Shown here in pieces: positions 42,883 through 50,732 of a stretch of DNA of 64,000 nucleotides. The notes under the pieces are model-generated. The model saw only the letters and a list, made by a program, of their open reading frames with translations, was not told the DNA's origin and ran no database searches. Position 1 is the stretch's first letter. Every line of letters begins with the position of its first letter. Made by a program: the position numbers and the translations under genes. The stretch is from Saccharopolyspora erythraea. Its GTDB lineage: Bacteria; Actinomycetota; Actinomycetes; Mycobacteriales; Pseudonocardiaceae. The stretch spans positions 4,588,001 through 4,652,000 of the forward strand of contig NZ_CP054839.1 in the NCBI RefSeq assembly GCF_018141105.1, read 5' to 3'.

Positions 42883-43888
42883 TGTTCGTTCTGTTGTGGA
42901 CTGTCGTGTCGGTTTCGGGGGCGGCGAGCCAGGTGTCGATGCCGTGGTGCATTTCCCGCTTGGTCTTCTCATCGGCGAAGGAGGCTCGCACCGAGGCGTG
43001 CGCGAGCGCGGCCAGGTCGTGGTCGTCGTAGCCGAAGGTGTCGCGCACGAGCGCGTATTCGGCGCTCAGCGTGGTGCCGGCGATGGCGGGGATGTCGGTG
43101 TTGACGGTGACGGCCAGCCCTGCGGCACGCAGGCGCGGCAGGGGGTGGGCCGCGGGTGAGGCGGCGAAGCCGAGCAGCACGTTGGAGGACGGGCAGACCT
43201 CCAGTGCGATGCCGCGGTCGCGGATCTCGGCGGTGAGCGCGGCGTCGTCGAGGACGCGGATGCCGTGTCCGATGCGCCGGGCGTGGCCGGTGCGGATCGC
43301 CTCGCGGACGCTGTCGGCGCCGCAGGCTTCGCCGGCGTGGTGCACCAGGGGAACCCCGGCGTCGCGGGCCGCGTCGAGCACGGCGGCGAAGGGCTCCAGC
43401 GGGTAGGACTCCTCCCCCGCCATCCCGATGGCCGCGACCTCGTCGTAGCGGGTGGCCAGGTGCAGGGTGTGCCAGGCGCGGCGCACCGAGCGGCGCCGGG
43501 AGTGGTCGAGCAGCACCCGGCAGCGCAGCCCGGTCTCGGCCTGGCCCAGCGCGAGCCCTTCCAGCACCGCTTCCAGCGGCATCTCCAGCGCCCCGAGCCG
43601 TTCGCCGTGGGAGGCGGCGGTGAAGGTGACCTCGGCGTAGCGGGTGCCCTGGGCTGCTTCGTCGTGGCAGAACTCGCGCGCGACGCGGGTGAAGTCGCCC
43701 GGCCGGACCAGGCAGTGGCGCACCAGCGAGTTGTGGTCGGCGAACTGGCGGAAGCCGGTGAAACCCGCGGGGCGGTCGGGGACGGCGACACCGTTGGCGC
43801 GGCCGATCTCGCGCAGGGTGTCCCAGCGCACGGTGCTTTCCAGGTGGACGTGCAGGTGGGCTTTGGGCAGCAGGGCGGGATCGCGCAC
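42869..43888 (-). CDS. Adenosine deaminase-like amidohydrolase with altered active site
   Basis: This protein of about 339 residues matches the adenosine deaminase family: metal-binding HLHVHLE near the start, VPLVHHAGEACGADSVREAI (His/Glu), RIGHGIRVL (His), and VCPSSNVLLGFAASPAAHPLPRLRAAGLAVTVNTD. In the canonical NTDDP motif the second Asp, which contacts the purine, is Ile here (NTDIPAI), and the opening HLHLEG is HLHVHLES. Metal ligands are kept, so the enzyme should be active on some deaminated or related substrate, but classical adenosine is less certain. GTG 43888 is the chosen start. It is monocistronic. Confidence 0.85.
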   Translation of the reverse strand: MRDPALLPKAHLHVHLESTVRWDTLREIGRANGVAVPDRPAGFTGFRQFADHNSLVRHCLVRPGDFTRVAREFCHDEAAQGTRYAEVTFTAASHGERLGALEMPLEAVLEGLALGQAETGLRCRVLLDHSRRRSVRRAWHTLHLATRYDEVAAIGMAGEESYPLEPFAAVLDAARDAGVPLVHHAGEACGADSVREAIRTGHARRIGHGIRVLDDAALTAEIRDRGIALEVCPSSNVLLGFAASPAAHPLPRLRAAGLAVTVNTDIPAIAGTTLSAEYALVRDTFGYDDHDLAALAHASVRASFADEKTKREMHHGIDTWLAAPETDTTVHNRTNITGR

Positions 43889-44044
43889 CGCGGCACCGTA
43901 GTCGGCGGGATGTGACCGGCGATACCGGTTTTCGGTTCTGGCGCCGGGAACGGATCTCTCACCTGCGGCATCGCGGTTCCGCGCGGCGGCTGGTGGCGCG
44001 CCGGAGGGCCCGCTACAAGATCTTGTGGGCACAGGGGTGGTGCT

Positions 44045-44063
44045 TTACCGGTCCGTTACCGGT
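44045..44063 (+). repeat. TTACCGGT direct repeat upstream of a Pro-rich gene
   Basis: TTACCGGT occurs at 44045-44052 and 44056-44063, one helical turn apart, and its core ACCGGT is itself palindromic. TAGGGT (44063-44068) is a -10-like element. They may control the gene at 44133. Confidence 0.45.
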
Positions 44064-44132
44064 AGGGTCTGACCCGCCGGTGGGGCGACCTACTGGCGAC
44101 CCTGGCCGTTTGCTCCCTCAGAGTCGATACGG

Positions 44133-44672
44133 ATGACACTTCAAGACGACCTCGCACGACCCTGGTTCCAGCCGGCGGTTCCCAGCGATCCGCGCCGTGA
44201 CGGTGCGCGAGCCGACGCCGGGCCGGTGACCACTCGCATCGTGGGGGAGCTCTCCCTGGACGAGGCGGGAGTGCCGGCACGCCCCGAGGCTTCGAGGCAG
44301 CCTCCGCCGCCGAACCGGGTCGAAGTGACCCAGCCCTACATCCCGGCGATCCGGGATGAGCAGCCCGAGTTCGCCAAGAAGCTCAGTCCCGAGCGGCCGT
44401 CGACGGTGGGCGCCTCGGGTCTGGTGACCGATCCGGTGCCCGCGGTGGTCCCGCCACCGGCTGCCGGCCAGCCCATGCCCGCCCCCGAGTTCGCACCCAC
44501 ACCCGCGCCGGGCGCGCCCCCTCCGGCGGAGCCGCCGTCGACGGCGGCGGCCCCGGCCGCGCCGGCCAAGCCGAGTGTGCCGGTCAAGCGGCGCAGCCTG
44601 GTCCGGCGCGTGGTGCGCAAGATCATCGGTCCTGACCTGCTGCGCAAGGATCCGCCGAAGAAGCGCCGTTGA
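44133..44672 (+). CDS. Proline-rich protein with basic C-terminus, unknown function
   Basis: This 179-residue protein is low-complexity from residue 100 on (PVPAVVPPPAAGQPMPAPEFAPTP, PGAPPPAEPPSTAAAPAAP), while residues 1-95 look ordered (TRIVGELSLDEAGVPARP, VEVTQPYIPAIRDEQPEFAKKL). The C-terminus is strongly basic (VKRRSLVRRVVRKIIGPDLLRKDPPKKRR). There is no signal peptide or membrane helix. A nucleic-acid or membrane-surface tether is conceivable. Two TTACCGGT repeats lie upstream. I do not recognise a family. Confidence 0.6.
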   Translation: MTLQDDLARPWFQPAVPSDPRRDGARADAGPVTTRIVGELSLDEAGVPARPEASRQPPPPNRVEVTQPYIPAIRDEQPEFAKKLSPERPSTVGASGLVTDPVPAVVPPPAAGQPMPAPEFAPTPAPGAPPPAEPPSTAAAPAAPAKPSVPVKRRSLVRRVVRKIIGPDLLRKDPPKKRR

Positions 44673-44735
44673 CGCTGTTGCCGCCGCCGGATACCTCGGG
44701 TGCCCGGCGGTGGTGTCGTCGGGCGGGCTGCTGGT

Positions 44736-44925
44736 GATGGAGCGGGCGATGTCCGTCGGCTCGACCTCGGTGCCGGGACTGTGCGCGACACCGGTCATCG
44801 ACGTGCTGCTGGTTGTGGCCGACTCCGCCGACGCGTCCTCCTACGTCCCCGCTCTGCGGGCGGCCGGGTACGTGCTGCGCGTCCGTGAGTCCGACTGGTT
44901 CGAGCACCGCCTGTTCAAGGGACGA
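44736..44925 (+). pseudogene. GrpB/UPF0157 family remnant
   Basis: In one frame the sequence reads MERAMSVGSTSVPGL ... VIDVLLVVADSADASSYVPALRAAGYVLRVRESDWFEHRLFKG, the core of the GrpB/UPF0157 family (nucleotidyltransferase-like fold; IGSTSVPG and WxEHRLFKG are diagnostic). Intact members have about 170 residues; here the N-terminus is missing and the frame continues into unrelated sequence after RLFKG (about 44922). No conserved 3' part follows up to the SRPBCC gene. It is a decayed copy, not expressed as a normal protein. Confidence 0.78.
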
Positions 44926-45074
44926 GCCGGCGGCGGAGCCGACGTTGGCACGCCGAGATGGTCGACCGCACAGGGTGATGCATGTCGGCCCGGCGGCGTC
45001 CTGATTTGCCGAGATCGGTGTGCGCCCGGCGCTGCTGACGTGCGCTCGTACATTCGGGAATCTGGAGCGCCGCC

Positions 45075-45566
45075 ATGAAGTACACCGTGTCGATCGAGAT
45101 CGCTCTGCCGCGGGAAAGAGTGGTCCAGTTGCTGGCGGACCCGGCACATCTGCCGAAGTGGCTGCGGGGCTTGGTGCTGCACGAGCCGCTCAGTGGCACA
45201 CACGGGCAGGCCGGCACCACGTCGCGAGTCGTGATGCAGATGGGCAAGCAAGAGATCGAGTGCACCGAGACCATCACACGGCGGGAACCGGTGGACTTGC
45301 ACGGGATCCCGAGGGACAGCGTCGTTCATTTCGACCGCGAGATCGTCGGCGAGGGCATGTGGAGCGCCGTGCGCGACCGGCTGACCGAAGCCGGTCCGCA
45401 GTCGACGCTGTGGCAGAGCGAGTCCGAGTACCGGTTCAGCGGCGTGCTGATGCGGCTGGTCGGGCTCTTGATGCCCGGCGCCTTCCGCAAGCAGTCGCAA
45501 CAGCACATGCAGGACTTCAAGGCATTCGCCGAGCAGGGACAGGACGTCCGCGACGCAAAAGACTGA
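45075..45566 (+). CDS. SRPBCC-family (START-like) ligand-binding protein
   Basis: This 163-residue protein has the Bet v 1/START fold of the SRPBCC superfamily: YTVSIEIALPRERVVQLLADPAHLPKWLRGLVLHEPL, GTTSRVVMQMGKQEIECTETITRRE, VVHFDREIVGEGMWSAVRDRLTEAGPQSTLWQSESEYRFSGVLMRLVGLLMPGAF with a final helix. Such proteins bind lipids, polyketides or other hydrophobic ligands, or act as aromatase/cyclase-like domains. The gene is monocistronic between a GrpB remnant and an acetyltransferase; the ligand is unknown. The ATG at 45075 has weak purine enrichment upstream. Confidence 0.9.
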   Translation: MKYTVSIEIALPRERVVQLLADPAHLPKWLRGLVLHEPLSGTHGQAGTTSRVVMQMGKQEIECTETITRREPVDLHGIPRDSVVHFDREIVGEGMWSAVRDRLTEAGPQSTLWQSESEYRFSGVLMRLVGLLMPGAFRKQSQQHMQDFKAFAEQGQDVRDAKD

Positions 45567-45774
45567 TCAGCGGTCTTCGATAGGGTTTGACCGACATCAC
45601 CACGGAAACCCACCGTGCACGTCGCCTGAGCGGATCTGGTGGCCGCATGGCCGCCGAGCCCGCCTCCTCACCGCGTGATCCACCGCAGCAGCCGCCTGAC
45701 GCGTGTGGCGGGAGTTGGCCGGGGGCCGCGGCGATGGTCGCGCCAGCGTGGCGTTGCGGCGGCTGCCGTGTGGT

Positions 45775-46332
45775 TCAGGCGGGGCGGGTGGCGCGGCGGT
45801 AGGTCAGGCCGGTGAACACCGCGCCGTCCGGGGCGCGCTGCTCGGTGGGCCCGCCGTCGAGTCCGAATCCGCAGCGTTCCAGCACGCGCTGCGAGGCGTG
45901 GTTGGCCAGTTCGGTGCGGGCGGTCAGCTCGCGGATGCCGTGGCCGTGGCTCCACTCCGCCAGCAGTTGCACGGCCCTGCTGGTGGCGCCGAGGCCGCGG
46001 GCGGCCGGGGCGAGCCAGAAGCCGACCTCGGCGCTGTGGCCGTGGATGCCGAACAGGGTGATCGAGCCGAGGAAGCGGTCGTCGGTGGCGTCGGCGATGG
46101 CCAGCACCGCCAGCTCCCCGCTGCGCAGGCCCTCGGCGATGACGCCGCGGATCTGCTCGCGCACGATGTCGGCGGTGTAGGCGGCCAGCGGCAGGTGCCC
46201 GAAGCGGCGCACGGCCTCGTCCGCGGTGCCGCGTGCGAACGCCTCGGCGTCGCGGTCGGCCAGCGGGCGCACGGTGATCACGCCGTCGCCGAGACCCTCG
46301 GGGGGCAGGGTGATGGGCTTGGCGGTCTGCAT
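45775..46332 (-). CDS. GNAT N-acetyltransferase, RimJ/RimL-like
   Basis: This 185-residue protein has a RimJ/RimL pattern: GDGVITVRPLADRDAEAFARGTADEAV, DRFLGSITLFGIHGHSAEVGFWLAPAARGLGATSRAVQLLAEWS (acetyl-CoA loop region RGLGAT) and LTARTELANHASQRVLERCGFGLDG. It would acetylate a protein N-terminus or a small amine. It is divergent from the methionine-salvage operon; the 198 bases between contain two strong GC dyads but no recognisable riboswitch or operator. Confidence 0.9.
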   Translation of the reverse strand: MQTAKPITLPPEGLGDGVITVRPLADRDAEAFARGTADEAVRRFGHLPLAAYTADIVREQIRGVIAEGLRSGELAVLAIADATDDRFLGSITLFGIHGHSAEVGFWLAPAARGLGATSRAVQLLAEWSHGHGIRELTARTELANHASQRVLERCGFGLDGGPTEQRAPDGAVFTGLTYRRATRPA

Positions 46333-46530
46333 CGGGCCTCCAGAGCACGCCGGCGGGCACCGGTTGGTGATCTTGTACGGTCCACGGTAGCAAGCCGGCC
46401 GGTTCCGGCCGGGCCGCCGGGCACCAGCTCGGGCGTCCCGCGATCTGGATCGGTGCGGCCGCGCCGCGGCGCCGATCGCCTACCCTGGCGGAGGCGGCCG
46501 ACCCCTTGTGACTTTCCATTGAGGACACCG

Positions 46531-47565
46531 ATGACGTTGACCCCCGAGCACGCCGGGTTGCCGGTGCTGGCCGACAGCGTGCGGCTGGCCGGCGACGGTG
46601 TGCACCTGCTGGACCGCAGGGTGTTCCCGTTCGAACGGGTGTGGGTGCACGCCCGCACCGCCGAGGACGTGGCCCGGGCGATCGAGCAGATGGTCACCCA
46701 GTCCTCCGGCCCCTACTTCGCCACGCTGTGGGGCATGGTGCTGGCGGCGCGGGAGGCGGTGGCCGAGGACCCGGCCACCGCACGGCAGCGCATGACCGAG
46801 GCCGGGCGGCGTTTCGTGGCCACCCGCCCCACCAACGACCAGCCCCGCAAGGCCGTGGACCAGGTGCTCGCGGCCGTCGACGCCGACCCGGACGCCGATG
46901 TGGCCGAGGCGGCGCTGGCCGGTGCTCGCGCCGGCGACGCGGACTACCGGCGCCGCAGCGCCGAGATGGGCGGGGCGGCCGCGGCGTTGCTGCCCGACCG
47001 GGCGCGCGTGCTGACCCACTGCTGGGGAGACCTGTACCTGGTCGGCATGGTCCAGGCGGCCCTGGACCTGGGCAAGCAGCTGGTGTTCTTCTGCACCGAG
47101 ACCCGCCCCTACCTGCAGGGCGCGCGGCTGACGGCCGAGACGCTGGGCGAGATGGGCGTGGACACCACGCTGATCACCGACGGCATGGGTGCCTCGCTGT
47201 TCAGCCGGGGCGAGGTCGACGCGCTGGTGACCGCCAGCGACCGGGTCAGCATGGACGGTCACGTCATCAACAAGGTCGGCACGCTGCAGCTGGCGGTGGC
47301 CGCTCACACCTTCGGCGTGCCGTTCCACGCGCTGTGCCACGCCCCCGACCCGCACTCGCCGACCGGGTCGGACGTGCCGATCGAGTACCGCGACGGCGAG
47401 GAGGTGCTGCACACGCTGGGCCACCGCACCGCCAGCACGCGGGTGCGGGGGCTGTACCCGGCCTTCGACATCACTCCCCCGCGTTTCGTCACCACCATCG
47501 CCACCGACCGCGGTGCCTTCCCGGCCGAGCGCGTCGGTGACTACTGGAAGGAGTCCCAGCGGTGA
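46531..47565 (+). CDS. mtnA: Methylthioribose-1-phosphate isomerase family (MtnA)
   Basis: This 344-residue protein belongs to the MtnA/eIF2B-alpha/RuBP-isomerase fold. Family landmarks are VRLAGDGVHLLDRRVFPFERVWVH, SGPYFATLWGMVLAAREAVAEDPATARQRMTEAGRRFVATRPTNDQ, VLTHCWGDLYLVGMVQAALDLGKQLVFFCTETRPYLQG with the catalytic Cys, and VDALVTASDRVSMDGHVINKVGTLQLAVAAHTFGVPFHAL with the conserved Asp. It isomerises 5-methylthioribose-1-phosphate to methylthioribulose-1-phosphate in methionine salvage. GAGGAC precedes the ATG. mtnC follows with a 4-base overlap. Confidence 0.93.
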   Translation: MTLTPEHAGLPVLADSVRLAGDGVHLLDRRVFPFERVWVHARTAEDVARAIEQMVTQSSGPYFATLWGMVLAAREAVAEDPATARQRMTEAGRRFVATRPTNDQPRKAVDQVLAAVDADPDADVAEAALAGARAGDADYRRRSAEMGGAAAALLPDRARVLTHCWGDLYLVGMVQAALDLGKQLVFFCTETRPYLQGARLTAETLGEMGVDTTLITDGMGASLFSRGEVDALVTASDRVSMDGHVINKVGTLQLAVAAHTFGVPFHALCHAPDPHSPTGSDVPIEYRDGEEVLHTLGHRTASTRVRGLYPAFDITPPRFVTTIATDRGAFPAERVGDYWKESQR

Positions 47566-48284
47566 GCGCGTCGGTTGCCGCCCGGTGGGTCGTGCTCGAC
47601 ATCGAGGGCACGCTGACCCCCACCAGCCAGGTGCACGTGGTGCTCTACGACTACGCCCGGCCGCGGCTGGGCCCGTGGATCCACGACCACCCCGATGACC
47701 CGGTGGTGCGCAAGGCCGTCGAGGACGTCAAGTCCGACGCGGGCCTGCCTGCCGAGGCCACGACCGAGCAGGTGGTGGCGGTGCTGCACGGCTGGATGGA
47801 CGCCGACCGCAAGGCCGCGCCGCTGAAGACGCTGCAGGGGCTGATCTGGCAGGAGGGCTACGCCCGCGGGGAGCTGACCACCGACTACTTCGCCGACGTG
47901 GTGCCGGCGCTGCGGGCGTGGCGGCAGCGGGGCCTGGTGCTGGCGGTGTTCTCCTCGGGCTCGGTGGCCGGGCAGGTCGCCTCGTTCTCCCACACCACCT
48001 CGGGGGACCTGCGGGGGTTGTTCGCCCAGCACTTCGACACCGTCAACGCCGGACCCAAACGCGAACGCGGCTCCTACGAGGTGATCGCGACCGCGCTCGG
48101 CGCGCAGCGGCCGTCGGAGATCGTGTTCCTGTCCGACGTTCCCGCCGAGCTGGACGCCGCCGAGGAGGCAGGCTGGGCCACGGTGGGGCTGGCGCGGCCC
48201 GGCGAGCCCTACGCCGAGGCCGACTTCGGCTCCCACCCGGTGGTGGGCGCCTTCGACGACATCGACATCGAGGTGATTTCGTGA
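47562..48284 (+). CDS. mtnC: Acireductone synthase (MtnC, enolase-phosphatase)
   Basis: This 240-residue HAD-superfamily enzyme has ARWVVLDIEGTLTPTSQVHVVLYDYARPRLG (first Asp nucleophile in DIEGT), the conserved LQGLIWQEGYARGELTTDYFADVVPALRAWRQRG, VFSSGSVAGQ (second motif) and EIVFLSDVPAELDAAEEAGW (acidic motif). It converts the diketo phosphate to acireductone and releases phosphate. Its GTG overlaps the mtnA stop (GTGA), so translation is coupled. In this operon it sits before mtnB rather than after mtnD, an order seen in some bacteria. Confidence 0.95.
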   Translation: MSASVAARWVVLDIEGTLTPTSQVHVVLYDYARPRLGPWIHDHPDDPVVRKAVEDVKSDAGLPAEATTEQVVAVLHGWMDADRKAAPLKTLQGLIWQEGYARGELTTDYFADVVPALRAWRQRGLVLAVFSSGSVAGQVASFSHTTSGDLRGLFAQHFDTVNAGPKRERGSYEVIATALGAQRPSEIVFLSDVPAELDAAEEAGWATVGLARPGEPYAEADFGSHPVVGAFDDIDIEVIS

Positions 48285-48898
48285 GCACCGTGGCGCTGAA
48301 GGAGGCCGGTGCGGCGCTGGCGGCGGAGTCGGCGCGCTTCGCCGCGCTGGGCTGGATGCGCGGCACGTCCGGCAACCTGTCGCAGACCCTGTCCCACGAC
48401 CCGCTGCGGCTGGCGGTGACCGTCAGCGGCCGCGACAAGGGCGAGCTCGGCGATCAGGACGTGGTCGTGGTCGACGCCGACGGCGCCGCCGTGGCCGACC
48501 AGCCCACCCCACAGGCCCGGCCGTCGGCCGAGGCGGGCCTGCACGCCCGGATCGCGCGGGTCGCCGGAGCGGGCGCGGTGGTGCACGTGCACATGCTGGC
48601 GCCGGTGGTGGCCGCGCAGCGCTGGCCCGAGGGGGTGGTGCTGCGCGACCTGGAGATGCTCAAGGGGCTGCAGCGCTCGGCCCACGACGACGAGATGACC
48701 GTGCCGGTGGTGGCCAACAGCCAGGACATGGCGGTCCTGGGTGATGCGTTCGAGTCGGGTTTCGACCCGGCCACGCCGGCGCTGATCGTGGCCCGCCACG
48801 GCGTGTACGTGTGGGGTCGCGATCTCCAGCAGGCCCGGCACCGCACCGAATGCCTGGAGTGGCTGCTGCAGTTCAAGCTGGCCACCGAAGAGCGCTAG
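48281..48898 (+). CDS. mtnB: Methylthioribulose-1-phosphate dehydratase (MtnB)
   Basis: This 205-residue enzyme has the class II aldolase-like fold: ALGWMRGTSGNLSQTL, LAVTVSGRDKGELGDQDVVVVD, PSAEAGLHARIARVAGAGAVVHVHMLAPVV with metal-binding His residues, LEMLKGLQ and ALIVARHGVYVWGRDLQQARHRTECLEWLLQ. It dehydrates methylthioribulose-1-phosphate to the diketo compound used by MtnC. Its GTG overlaps the mtnC stop by four bases, so the three genes form a tightly coupled unit. The acid-base residues expected for the family are present. Confidence 0.95.
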   Translation: MSTVALKEAGAALAAESARFAALGWMRGTSGNLSQTLSHDPLRLAVTVSGRDKGELGDQDVVVVDADGAAVADQPTPQARPSAEAGLHARIARVAGAGAVVHVHMLAPVVAAQRWPEGVVLRDLEMLKGLQRSAHDDEMTVPVVANSQDMAVLGDAFESGFDPATPALIVARHGVYVWGRDLQQARHRTECLEWLLQFKLATEER

Positions 48899-48930
48899 GC
48901 ACCAGAGGAACCGTCGCAGGAGGCGATCGC

Positions 48931-49503
48931 ATGTCATTGCTGACCGTGTGGCCCGACACCGATCCGGGCACGGTGGAGTTGCGCACCGAGGATCCGCGGG
49001 AGATCACCGACGTGCTCAAGCAGTTCGGGGTGAGCTTCAGCCGCTGGCAGCTGCGGGAGCTGCCGCAGCGACCGTCCTCGGAGGAGGTGCTGGAGGCCTA
49101 CCGGGCCGAGGTGGACGAGGTCATCGAGCGGGAGGGCTACATCAAGGTCGACGCGGCGGTGATGGCGCCGTCGCAGGACCCGCAGTGGCCGGCCCAGGCC
49201 AAGGCGGCGCGGGAGAAATTCCTGTCCGAGCACACCCACGACGATGACGAGGACCGCTTCTTCGCCCGCGGCGCCGGGGTGTTCTACCTGCACATCGGTG
49301 ACCGGGTGTATGCGATGTTGTGCGAGGCGGGCGATCTGCTGAGCGTGCCGGCCAACACCACGCACTGGTTCGACATGGGCACCGAGCCGGACTTCGTGGC
49401 GATCCGCTTCTTCCACGACGACGACGGCTGGGTCGGTGAGTTCCTCAACACCGACACCGCCGAGAAGTTCCCGACGTTCGACGAGCTGATGGCCTCGCGG
49501 TAG
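48931..49503 (+). CDS. mtnD: Acireductone dioxygenase (MtnD)
   Basis: This 190-residue cupin oxidises acireductone to the 2-keto precursor of methionine plus formate (Fe form). Metal ligands are in SEHTHDDDEDRFFARGAGVFYLH (His, His, Glu) and TTHWFDMGTEPDFVAIRFF (His). The family opening is SLLTVWPDTDPGTVELRTEDPREI. GCAGGAGG lies eight bases before its ATG. It ends the mtnA-mtnC-mtnB-mtnD operon. No kinase (mtnK) or phosphorylase (mtnP) gene is in the cluster, so the entry step must be encoded elsewhere. Confidence 0.95.
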   Translation: MSLLTVWPDTDPGTVELRTEDPREITDVLKQFGVSFSRWQLRELPQRPSSEEVLEAYRAEVDEVIEREGYIKVDAAVMAPSQDPQWPAQAKAAREKFLSEHTHDDDEDRFFARGAGVFYLHIGDRVYAMLCEAGDLLSVPANTTHWFDMGTEPDFVAIRFFHDDDGWVGEFLNTDTAEKFPTFDELMASR

Positions 49504-49673
49504 TCGCACACGCCGGCGGCTGTGGGGCCGTGGCCTGCGACCACGGCCCCACAGCGATGTTCGGTCCACGGCAGTGCCGGAGCGCCGTTTCCCGTTCGCG
49601 ACCAGCGGTTCGAGCGATCTTTCGGGCCGTCCGCCGACGTTCCTGCTCAAGACGTAGATCCCCCGGGGGGCGG

Positions 49674-50519
49674 TTACGCCTCCGCTGCGTCGTAGTCGGC
49701 GGACTTGGTGAGCTTCTCGTTGTACCGGATTTCGGCGAGCATGCTCTCGAGCTGGTCGATGGCCATGTCGTACGCGGGTGTGCCGAGTAGTAGCCGCTGG
49801 GGGTGACCAGCGCCGGACAACGCCGTGATGATGGCCTGGGCGGCGCGTCGGGGGTCGCCGGGCTCGTTGCCGGTACCGGCCCGGAACTCGGAGCGCTGGA
49901 CACCGGCGGTGGAACGGTAGTCCGCGATCTCGTGTTCCGGCAGTGTTTCGTTGGCCGAGCGACCGGCCCAGTCGGTGCGGAACGGGCCGGGCTCGACCAG
50001 CAAGGTGGTGATCCCGAGCGGTTCGACCTCCTGGCGCAGGGCGTCGGTCAAGCCTTCGACCGCGAACTTGGTGGCGGCGTAGTAGCCGACCGCCGGGAAC
50101 GCGCGCAGGCCGCCGATGGAGGAGAAGTTCACGATCGTCCCGCGGCGACGGGCGCGCATACCGGGCAAGACAGCGCGGATAACGTCTGAGAGGCCGAAGA
50201 CGTTGATGTCGAAGATCCGGCGGATCTCGGCGTCGGTGCTTTCCTCAACCGCGGCGAAGTAGCCGATGCCGGCGTTGTTGACCAGTACGTCGATACCGCC
50301 GAAGTGCTCCTCGGCCTCCTTGACGGCCGCGCGCACTTGACCGGGCTCGGTGACGTCCACGGCCAGTGCCAGGGCGCGGTCGTCGTGCCCGTCGACGAGG
50401 TCGGCGACCTGGTCGAGGTTGCGGGCGGTGACCACGGCCCGGTCTCCGGCGTCGAGCACAGCCTGGGTCAACTCGCGTCCGAATCCGGTGGAGCAGCCGG
50501 TGATGAACCACGTCTTCAC
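49674..50519 (-). CDS. Classical short-chain dehydrogenase/reductase
   Basis: This 281-residue SDR has TGCSTGFGRELTQAVLDAGDRAVVTARNLDQVADLV (NAD(P) loop TGxxxGxG), DVTEPGQVRAAVKEAEEHFGGIDVLVNNAGIGYF (NNAG), catalytic Ser in FSSIGGLRAFPAVGYYAATKFAVEGL with Tyr/Lys (YxxxK) and LLVEPGPFRTDWAG. The basic residue after the loop suggests NADPH. It is divergent from an XRE regulator and, with the downstream SDR, frames that regulator. The carbonyl substrate is unknown. Confidence 0.95.
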   Translation of the reverse strand: MKTWFITGCSTGFGRELTQAVLDAGDRAVVTARNLDQVADLVDGHDDRALALAVDVTEPGQVRAAVKEAEEHFGGIDVLVNNAGIGYFAAVEESTDAEIRRIFDINVFGLSDVIRAVLPGMRARRRGTIVNFSSIGGLRAFPAVGYYAATKFAVEGLTDALRQEVEPLGITTLLVEPGPFRTDWAGRSANETLPEHEIADYRSTAGVQRSEFRAGTGNEPGDPRRAAQAIITALSGAGHPQRLLLGTPAYDMAIDQLESMLAEIRYNEKLTKSADYDAAEA

Positions 50520-50732
50520 GAAAAAAGGTCCCTTCCAGAACTGGGAAAACGATCGATCCGCCGCGCCGGGATTCGCATCGTCGGCGCAACGGGTGCCATG
50601 TCAGGCAATCACCCCGCAGCGGGGATTCAGCGGTTCTTGCAGGCTCCGATCTGCGAGGGAACGTGGTGCCTAGGACTCGGCGACCTACCTTTCGGGCCGC
50701 TGGGTGCGTACCTGGCGTGCACCATGGGGGAC

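Noticed and set aside
46333-46530. SAM riboswitch upstream of the methionine-salvage operon
   Set aside because: The region has GC-rich dyads but no conserved SAM aptamer core that I can identify.
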